A DNA stretch of 10,467 nt, taken from Hyphomicrobiaceae bacterium. GTDB lineage: Bacteria; Pseudomonadota; Alphaproteobacteria; Rhizobiales; JAKIUO01. The stretch covers positions 1-10,467 of the forward strand of contig JAKIUO010000102.1 of NCBI GenBank assembly GCA_021647535.1. The letters run 5' to 3'. The notes beneath the pieces are model-generated. The model was not told the DNA's origin. It worked only from the letters and a program-made list of their open reading frames with translations, and did no database searches. How positions within the stretch are numbered: position 1 is the stretch's first letter; each line of letters starts with the position of its first letter. The position numbers and the translations under genes were made by a program. Positions 1 to 4,484 of the stretch are shown here, one piece after another.

Positions 1-163
1 CAAGCACCTTATCTCCTGCAAGGACACGAATCCTGTTTTTACGCATACGTCCAGCCGTGTGGGCGATGACTTCATGTCCGTTTTCCAGTTCGACCCGAAA
101 GGTCGCATTGGGCAGCAATTCGTTGACAATGCCCTCGAATTCCAGCAATTCTTCCTTAGCCAT
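1..163 (-). CDS. infA: Translation initiation factor IF-1 (partial, C-terminus beyond window)
   Basis: The minus-strand reading begins MAKEELLEFEGIVNELLPNA and continues through TFRVELENGHEVIAHTAGRM to the left edge of the window. This is the near-invariant N-terminus and OB-fold of bacterial IF-1, which binds the 30S A site with IF-2 and IF-3 during initiation. About 54 of the usual 72 or so residues are present; the end lies outside. The ATG at 161-163 is preceded by a GGAG-like Shine-Dalgarno about four bases away. The gene lies downstream of the UPF0262 and phosphatase genes, as is usual in alphaproteobacteria, but a 157-base gap suggests its own promoter. The family assignment is not in doubt. 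Confidence 0.97.
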   Translation of the reverse strand, partial: MAKEELLEFEGIVNELLPNATFRVELENGHEVIAHTAGRMRKNRIRVLAGDKVL

Positions 164-210
164 AAGACTCCAATCCAATATATTTTACGGCCATCTGCAT
201 CTCATTAAAC

Positions 211-240
211 ATACAATCTGGCACAAACAACTTTTGCCAA
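211..240 (-). promoter_or_regulatory. Possible sigma-70-type promoter for infA
   Basis: On the minus strand, TTGGCA (235-240) lies 18 bases from TTGTAT (211-216), about 48 bases upstream of the infA ATG. The -35 box is good but the -10 box matches the consensus poorly. The 157-base gap before infA makes a separate promoter plausible. The call rests on hexamer inspection only. Confidence 0.3.
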
Positions 241-320
241 GAGCATGTGAGTGATTGCCGATAATTGCAAGGCTCATCTTTCGTTTTTCGCAACTATTTT
301 GGTTTTGTGCCAGCCAAAGA

Positions 321-809
321 TCAGGTTTTGGGTTCTTGTGCTCTTTCAAAATTGAAAAAAGTCTTGATTTTGCCAAGCAGGGTATCCCGACAGGTGCGAT
401 AGGATTGTAGCACCTGCTCGCGATTACCGGTGACGAAGGTCGGGTCCAGGGTTGGCCAATAGTCCACATCGACCGACATGGTGCGCGTTAGCTCCAAGGC
501 CTGATGATGGGCCTCGGGGGTCAGGGTGATGATGAGATCAAAATTGCTATCAAACAGATCATTGATGGCAACGGGGCGGTGCTTTGAGACATCAATACCG
601 ATTTCTTCCATCACATTGGTCACAAAGGGGTCCTGCTGGCCTGTGCGCACGCCCGCTGACTCTATATATATGTTGCGAGCGGCCAGATGGCGTAATATGC
701 CCGCCGCCATCGGCGAGCGCACCGAGTTCATCGTGCAGGCAAACAGCACGGCGCCTGGAAGGGGGCGCGGGGTGAGGCTGTTTGTGTTGATCAGGTTGCT
801 TTTCATCAT
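321..809 (-). CDS. Low-molecular-weight protein tyrosine phosphatase family protein (ArsC-like fold)
   Basis: The 162-residue product carries the LMW-PTP P-loop CTMNSVRS at residues 25-32: nucleophile Cys25, Arg31 binding phosphate, and the conserved Asn28. The general-acid Asp is probably D122 in the WPTLDPT segment, so the catalytic set looks complete. The second P-loop cysteine found in many LMW-PTPs (CxxNxCRS) is Val30 here. The family includes tyrosine phosphatases and arsenate reductases; lacking further cysteine evidence I would not call it an arsenate reductase. The protein is cytoplasmic with no signal peptide. The first ATG (807-809) overlaps the UPF0262 stop codon in an ATGA arrangement, implying translational coupling; a second ATG follows immediately at 804-806. 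Its position between UPF0262 and infA is a familiar alphaproteobacterial arrangement. The in vivo substrate cannot be read from the sequence. Confidence 0.88.
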   Translation of the reverse strand: MMKSNLINTNSLTPRPLPGAVLFACTMNSVRSPMAAGILRHLAARNIYIESAGVRTGQQDPFVTNVMEEIGIDVSKHRPVAINDLFDSNFDLIITLTPEAHHQALELTRTMSVDVDYWPTLDPTFVTGNREQVLQSYRTCRDTLLGKIKTFFNFERAQEPKT

Positions 810-1309
810 TGTGGCCCGTCTCGTCCTTGTAGAGCGCAGATCAGTGTGAATAGCCTGCGTGCGGTTTCAAAATCCAGTTTTATCTTTCCGGCAAGACGGT
901 CAATGACCAGTTGCGCCCCTTCATCATGCAGACCACGCCGCCCCATATCAATGGCTTCGATGCGGCTTGGGGGAGCCGTCCTGATGGCCTCGAAATAGCT
1001 CTCGCACAGCAGGAAATAATCCTTTATGAGGCGGCGAAAAGAGAACAGCGAGAGCATGATGGATTTTAGCGGCTTGTGATTTGGGTCGCCTATATGAAAG
1101 GCCAGTCTCTTGCCTTCAAGAGCCAACAACAGGCTGTAAGGCCCCTGTGATCCATGCTCCAGCAATTCAAAACTGTTACTTTCCAGAAGATCGTAAATCG
1201 CCACATTGCGCTCATGCTCGATATCGCGTGAGCAACGCACAATGCTGTCTTCATCCAGTCGGACCTCGACAAGACGATGGGACGATTTTTCCGGGGACCT
1301 TTTGCTCAT
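806..1309 (-). CDS. UPF0262 family protein
   Basis: This is a 167-residue protein of unknown function recognised as UPF0262 by the N-terminal pattern RLVEVRLDEDSI, the DIEHERNVAIYDLLESNSF stretch, the GPYSLLLALEGKRLAFHI core and the C-terminal GRRGLHDEGAQLVIDRL motif. UPF0262 is largely confined to alphaproteobacteria and is usually encoded near hisD, an LMW phosphatase and infA. No signal peptide or membrane segment is visible, so it is likely cytoplasmic. I chose the ATG at 1307-1309, preceded by the purine-rich run AAGAGAAG; a GTG directly before it and a TTG at 1340-1342 are in frame but add residues I do not recognise as family sequence. Its stop codon overlaps the phosphatase start. The family identity is firm; the function is unknown. 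Confidence 0.9.
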   Translation of the reverse strand: MSKRSPEKSSHRLVEVRLDEDSIVRCSRDIEHERNVAIYDLLESNSFELLEHGSQGPYSLLLALEGKRLAFHIGDPNHKPLKSIMLSLFSFRRLIKDYFLLCESYFEAIRTAPPSRIEAIDMGRRGLHDEGAQLVIDRLAGKIKLDFETARRLFTLICALQGRDGPQ

Positions 1310-1718
1310 CACTTCTCTTATCACCGGTCTGCTCTGGCGCAAAGTCCGAAAGCTGCAATCATCAGCAGAGCTATGAAGGGACCGCCTCCCTCATTTGTGC
1401 GATGGTCTCTTTTTTAGCGTGGAAACAATGATATACTCAAAACACGCGAAGATCAGACAAAGTTTGCGAGAAACCGTTGTCCGATCAACGAGGCTCACCC
1501 GTCTGCAGCCAAATCGCTTGTAGCCGCTGGCTATATTTCATTCCACCTGACCGCGTGCATTTATTTGCGTGCAAGCCTTTCTTGACAAGGCGTAAAAGTC
1601 TATAGTTGGTCCAGTGCGCGGGTCTCTATTCAGTGAATGAACAACGTCTTCAGAAACACTGTTGATGTTGTTTCTCCTCTCGCTATTGCTTATATTCATG
1701 TTCGATTGGGTGAAAATC
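1310..1718. other. Divergent intergenic region between UPF0262 and caspase genes
   Basis: These 409 bases hold no gene I can support. Visible elements are a candidate minus-strand promoter (1431-1460), a direct repeat GCGTGCA at 1553-1559 and 1567-1573, and on the plus strand TTGACA at about 1572-1577 followed by TATAGT only 13 bases later, too close for a normal sigma-70 promoter. A short minus-strand frame just upstream of UPF0262 encodes a hydrophobic stretch without a start codon. hisD, often found upstream of UPF0262, is not here. Confidence 0.6.
1431..1460 (-). promoter_or_regulatory. Candidate promoter of the UPF0262-phosphatase unit
   Basis: On the minus strand, TTGTCT (1455-1460) is separated by 18 bases from GTATAT (1431-1436), within an AT-rich GAGTATATCA context. 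It would give a 5' leader of roughly 115 bases before the chosen UPF0262 start. The boxes are reasonable but not perfect, and the assignment is by inspection only. Confidence 0.4.
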
Positions 1719-3002
1719 ATGGACGATTATTTTAGAAAATATGCTCTTCTTGCGTGCCTGTTCATCCTGTCGCTTGTCCCAACCAGCGCAAATGCTGAAA
1801 AGCGCGTCGCTTTGCTGATTGGCAATTCGGCCTATCAACACACAGTCCCCCTGCCCAACCCCGCCAATGATGTGCGCTTGCTGGCCAGTGTTTTTCGCGC
1901 GCTTGATTATGAAGTGCTGGAATATCGCGATGTCGGCTATATCGGCCTCAAAAAGGCCATTCGCACATTCACCACCAAGCTCGGCGAATATGGCCCGCAG
2001 GCCGTAGGTTTTGTCTATTATGCCGGGCATGGCCTGCAAGTTGGGGGCATCAACTATCTGGTGCCGGTCGATGCCGACATCGAAAAAGAAGCCGATATTT
2101 CGCTCTATTCCATTGAAACAAATGCCCTCATGCAAGGGCTGACCTCGGTTGGCAATCGCCTCAATGTCATTGTCCTGGACAGCTGCCGCAACAACCCCTT
2201 CAAACGCGCCTCGCGTGGCTTGTCGGTTGAAAGTTCTGGCGGACTGGCGCGCATGGATGCCCCCAGTGGCTCGCTCATCGCCTATTCGACCTCTCCAGGC
2301 CATGTGGCCGAGGATGGAGACGGCGACAATAGCCCCTTTACCCGTGCGTTGGCGCAAGAAATCTCCCGGCCCGGCATTGGCATAGAGATTGTCCTGAAGC
2401 GGGTGCGCCAACAGGTATTTGGTCAATCGGCGGGCCGTCAGCTGCCCTGGTCCTCCTCTTCCATTATTGGTGAATTCTGCCCCGCCGGCTGTGCTGCTGG
2501 TCCTGCCCGTGTCTCCCCCCTGCCCGGCGCTGCAAAAATCACTGATCCCGCTCATCAAGCCTGGCTGACCATCAAAGACAGCAAAAACCGCCGTATTCTG
2601 CGCTCCTTTTCCAAAAGATACCCCAAAAGCCTCTATGCCGAATTTGCCCGCATCACAATGGATGAACTCAAACCGGGGAAATCACGCACGCACGCTGCTC
2701 CGGTGGCGCTCAAAAACCGGGAACTGCGCACCCTTGGCAAAACTGAAAACGAAGAGCATGGCCGCTTTTTCGTCATTATGGGCTCTTTTCCAAAGATCGC
2801 CCTGCCCCGTGCCAATAAGCGTCTGGCTCAATTGCATGACAAAAACATCAAATCCCATATCATTGACACAAATAACTATCCTAATCTGACCGACGGATTA
2901 TATGCCGTTGTCATGGGGCCGTATAATCGCGATTACGCCATTTTTAAAAACATCAAGGCCAAGCAACTTGTCCCCGACGCCTATGTAAAATCAGGACGCT
3001 GA
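1719..3002 (+). CDS. Exported caspase-like (peptidase C14) protein with C-terminal SPOR-like domain
   Basis: This 427-residue protein starts with a signal peptide (residues 1-26, cleavage expected after SANA). A caspase/metacaspase p20-type domain spans about 27-255: RVALLIGNSAY strand, catalytic His104 in YYAGHG, and catalytic Cys156 in VLDSCRNNP. Asp154 before the Cys resembles the metacaspase S1 Asp that favours basic P1 residues (inference). A helical repeat-like segment (277-316; AWLTIKDS, RYPKSLYAEFAR) follows, then a SPOR-like domain at about 348-427 (FFVIMGSFP, YPNLTDGLYAVVMGPY, DAYVKSG). SPOR domains bind peptide-stripped glycan, so a periplasmic, wall-associated role is likely. The ATG at 1719 has GGGTGA about six bases upstream and gives a clean signal peptide; in-frame starts at 1662 (TTG), 1665 and 1698 would add a second hydrophobic stretch. 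The amidase gene begins 1 base after its stop. Caspase identity is sure, the SPOR call likely. Confidence 0.9.
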   Translation: MDDYFRKYALLACLFILSLVPTSANAEKRVALLIGNSAYQHTVPLPNPANDVRLLASVFRALDYEVLEYRDVGYIGLKKAIRTFTTKLGEYGPQAVGFVYYAGHGLQVGGINYLVPVDADIEKEADISLYSIETNALMQGLTSVGNRLNVIVLDSCRNNPFKRASRGLSVESSGGLARMDAPSGSLIAYSTSPGHVAEDGDGDNSPFTRALAQEISRPGIGIEIVLKRVRQQVFGQSAGRQLPWSSSSIIGEFCPAGCAAGPARVSPLPGAAKITDPAHQAWLTIKDSKNRRILRSFSKRYPKSLYAEFARITMDELKPGKSRTHAAPVALKNRELRTLGKTENEEHGRFFVIMGSFPKIALPRANKRLAQLHDKNIKSHIIDTNNYPNLTDGLYAVVMGPYNRDYAIFKNIKAKQLVPDAYVKSGR

Positions 3003-3003
3003 T

Positions 3004-3615
3004 ATGAACCGATATTTGACCGCTGCCAGATTGTTTCTGCCTGGCCTGCTCTTCATGGTCACAGCAGCGCCAGCGGCGATGGCCGCTCCTGACATCCTCA
3101 CACGATCCCAATGGGGCGCGAAACCGCCAAGCCAGAAAATGATCCCGCAAAAGCTGGCGCGCATCACCATCCACCATTCCGGCGTGCGCGTTCACAAGGG
3201 TAATCTCAAGCGCAAAATGCGCAACCTACAAAGCTTTTCGCAACGGCGCGAGCGTCTGGCCTCGGGCAAAATGAAGGTCGCCTGGGCCGATATTCCCTAT
3301 CATTTCTATATCGCCGCCAGTGGCCAGATTGCGCAAGGGCGTAACCTCAAATATGCGGGCGACACCAATACGAATTATAATCCGCGCCATCACATTCAAA
3401 TCGTGCTGGAAGGTAATTTCATGAAAACCAGCCCCACCAAAGCCCAACTGCAAAATCTTGAAGAGTTGCTGGTCATGCTAACAAAACGCTGGGAAATCCC
3501 GGCCAGAAAAATCGAGGGCCATAAACATTACGCGCAAACCCTGTGCCCCGGCAAAAAACTGTATTCACAAATCCCGACGATCCGCCAGCATGTTGCGCAA
3601 AAGCTTGGGAAATAA
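3004..3615 (+). CDS. Exported N-acetylmuramoyl-L-alanine amidase (Amidase_2/PGRP family)
   Basis: This 203-residue protein has a signal peptide (1-27, cleavage after AAMA) followed by a complete Amidase_2/peptidoglycan-recognition domain. The domain opens with ILTRSQWGAK; visible catalytic elements are the zinc ligand His57 in ITIHHSG, Tyr99 in IPYHFYI, His173 in EGHKHY and Cys181 in TLCPGKKLYS. These match the His/His/Cys zinc site and catalytic Tyr of T7 lysozyme-like amidases, which cut the bond between N-acetylmuramic acid and L-alanine of stem peptides. The mature enzyme should act in the periplasm. The start ATG is one base after the caspase stop codon, with AGGA seven bases upstream, so the two genes are almost surely co-transcribed and perhaps coupled. 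It has no wall-binding module of its own. A role in wall turnover or septal remodelling is more likely than defence. Confidence 0.93.
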   Translation: MNRYLTAARLFLPGLLFMVTAAPAAMAAPDILTRSQWGAKPPSQKMIPQKLARITIHHSGVRVHKGNLKRKMRNLQSFSQRRERLASGKMKVAWADIPYHFYIAASGQIAQGRNLKYAGDTNTNYNPRHHIQIVLEGNFMKTSPTKAQLQNLEELLVMLTKRWEIPARKIEGHKHYAQTLCPGKKLYSQIPTIRQHVAQKLGK

Positions 3616-3629
3616 TAAAACCGCTGGTT

Positions 3630-4020
3630 AAGCTGCTACGCAGCTTGTCTTCGCCAGCCATATCTTCTCTCGGCGAGGCTTGGCTGCCTACGCGGCAAGC
3701 GGCAGGGGATGATCCCTGCACCCCATTTTTCTATTGGGATTTTGCGGGCTGCTCCCATAAGCGCTAAGATAAGAATTCTGGTTCCCCAGCTCTGCCTGGG
3801 AACCCATGACAGCGACGCTCTGCGTCCTGAAAGCGAGCAAGGAATAGCCTGAACCACGACGCAGAGCGTCTTTAATATGCATTCCCAAGCAGAGCTTGGG
3901 AACGAGAACAACCCCCATTTGGGTATTGGGGTTTGGGGACTAGTCCCCAATGCCATCTGCAAAGATGCCAAGCCTCGCAGAGAAGAAATGCCCGGCGAGG
4001 GCAGCGCCTGTAAGGCGCTT
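3630..4020. repeat. Nested inverted-repeat cluster (outer arms about 110 bases)
   Basis: The left arm (3630-3740) and the reverse complement of the right arm (3911-4020) share the same order of parts: a terminal hairpin with a three-base loop (AAGCTGC/GCAGCTT at 3630-3646; AGCGCCT/AGGCGCT at 4003-4019), CTTCTCT (3664-3670; complement 3979-3985), CGAGGCTTGGC (3674-3684; complement 3967-3977), a second hairpin, then a GGGGA...CCC hairpin and a CCCCA...TGGG segment. The right arm contains the perfect 18-base palindrome TTGGGGACTAGTCCCCAA (3933-3950). The arms are imperfect with small gaps. The 35 bases at 3741-3775 have no partner. The cluster fills the whole gap between the amidase gene and the MmcQ/YjbR gene. 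Confidence 0.75.
3776..3908. mobile_element. REPIN/MITE-like element with 54-base inverted arms
   Basis: Bases 3776-3829 match the reverse complement of 3855-3908 at 44 of 54 positions without gaps, enclosing a 25-base spacer. Each arm holds two hairpins: an outer one (GTTCCCCAGC...CTGGGAAC at 3781-3803; TTCCCAAGC/GCTTGGGAA around AGA at 3882-3902) and an inner one (GACGCTCTGCGTC at 3814-3826; GACGCAGAGCGTC at 3858-3870). The CCCAAGC...GCTTGGGAACGAG pattern is of the dispersed REP-like type that RAYT (REP-associated tyrosine) transposases are thought to mobilise. No transposase is encoded here, so it would be non-autonomous. No clear target-site duplication is visible. Confidence 0.7.
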
Positions 4021-4023
4021 TTT
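4003..4023 (+). terminator. Terminator-like hairpin within the right repeat arm
   Basis: AGCGCCT (4003-4009) and AGGCGCT (4013-4019) form a perfect seven-base stem around a GTA loop, followed by a run of five T on the plus strand (4019-4023). This has the form of an intrinsic terminator and could end read-through from the caspase-amidase unit. It sits only 24 bases before the next plus-strand ATG, and it is also the outermost hairpin of the repeat cluster, so its form may be coincidental. Confidence 0.45.
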
Positions 4024-4047
4024 GGGGTGATAATAAGAGGTGTGAAT

Positions 4048-4410
4048 ATGAACTATGAGGAGTTCAACCAGTTTTGCGGCTCGCTCATCGCCACGACTTA
4101 TGTTGTGCAATGGGGCGGCTCGCATGTCTGGAAGGTCGGCGGCAAAGTGTTCGCGATTGGCGGCTGGGTCGAGGAATGCGAGGCCTTCACCTTCAAGACC
4201 TCGGAGCTGTCCTTTGAAATTTTAAAAGAACAAGACGGTCTGCGCCCTGCCCCTTATCTGGCTTCACGAGGGTTCAAGTGGATCCAGCACTATGCTGAAC
4301 CGGGGTTGAACGATGAGGATCTGAAGGACTATATCACCCGCTCCCATGAACTCGTCTCAAAGGGGCTTTCCAAAAAGAAGCAAAAGGAGCTTGGGCTTTT
4401 AAAGGATTGA
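4048..4410 (+). CDS. MmcQ/YjbR family protein
   Basis: This 120-residue cytoplasmic protein matches the MmcQ/YjbR (DUF419) family in length and motifs: WGGSHVWKVGGKVFAI (22-37), RPAPYLASRGFKWIQ (66-80) and SHELVSKGLSKK (99-110). Members have a small double-wing fold related to CyaY and are often labelled DNA-binding, but their biological role is not settled. The start at 4048 has AGAGG seven bases upstream. The reading frame stays open to 3877, but that extension is repeat-cluster sequence, not family sequence, so I reject it. The gene is convergent with the hybrid kinase, with a hairpin between them. Its promoter, if it has one, must lie in the repeat cluster, since only 24 bases separate a terminator-like hairpin from the ATG. 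Confidence 0.88.
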   Translation: MNYEEFNQFCGSLIATTYVVQWGGSHVWKVGGKVFAIGGWVEECEAFTFKTSELSFEILKEQDGLRPAPYLASRGFKWIQHYAEPGLNDEDLKDYITRSHELVSKGLSKKKQKELGLLKD

Positions 4411-4440
4411 CGTGCTGCAACGCCAGGGCTGCAGCACGTC
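4409..4440. terminator. Strong hairpin between convergent genes
   Basis: GACGTGCTGCA (4409-4419) pairs perfectly with TGCAGCACGTC (4430-4440), an 11-base stem around a 10-base loop, beginning inside the stop codon of the MmcQ/YjbR gene. It lies between convergent genes and may protect 3' ends or terminate transcription both ways. Neither side has a clear T-run, so it is not a standard intrinsic terminator. Confidence 0.45.
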
Positions 4441-4484
4441 TGATACCAACCGCTCTTAATATTGACCCATTGCATGGTATGATT

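Noticed and set aside
1332..1420. Minus-strand hydrophobic frame (GGGPFIALLMIAAFGLCA) just upstream of UPF0262
   Set aside because: Bounded by a stop upstream, with no usable start except an internal ATG giving 13 residues; possible leader peptide but unsupported.
1572..1605. TTGACA...TATAGT promoter for the caspase gene
   Set aside because: The spacing of 13 bases is too short for sigma-70 and no -10 box exists at 16-18 bases.
1683..2558. 291-residue open frame on the minus strand
   Set aside because: It is antisense to the caspase domain, whose motifs are clear; the composition is that of a shadow frame.
3721..3949. Apparent direct repeat between 3721-3757 and 3913-3949 (25 of 37 matching)
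   Set aside because: Both segments contain self-complementary hairpins and belong to the outer inverted arms, so the direct similarity follows from the inverted one.
3636..3971. 111-residue minus-strand frame and its overlapping companions in the repeat cluster
   Set aside because: The sequence translates the hairpin repeats themselves; such frames arise from REP-like DNA and have no start context.
3877..4047. N-terminal extension of the MmcQ/YjbR frame by 57 residues
   Set aside because: The extension is translated repeat DNA, and the ATG at 4048 has a good ribosome site and matches the family length.
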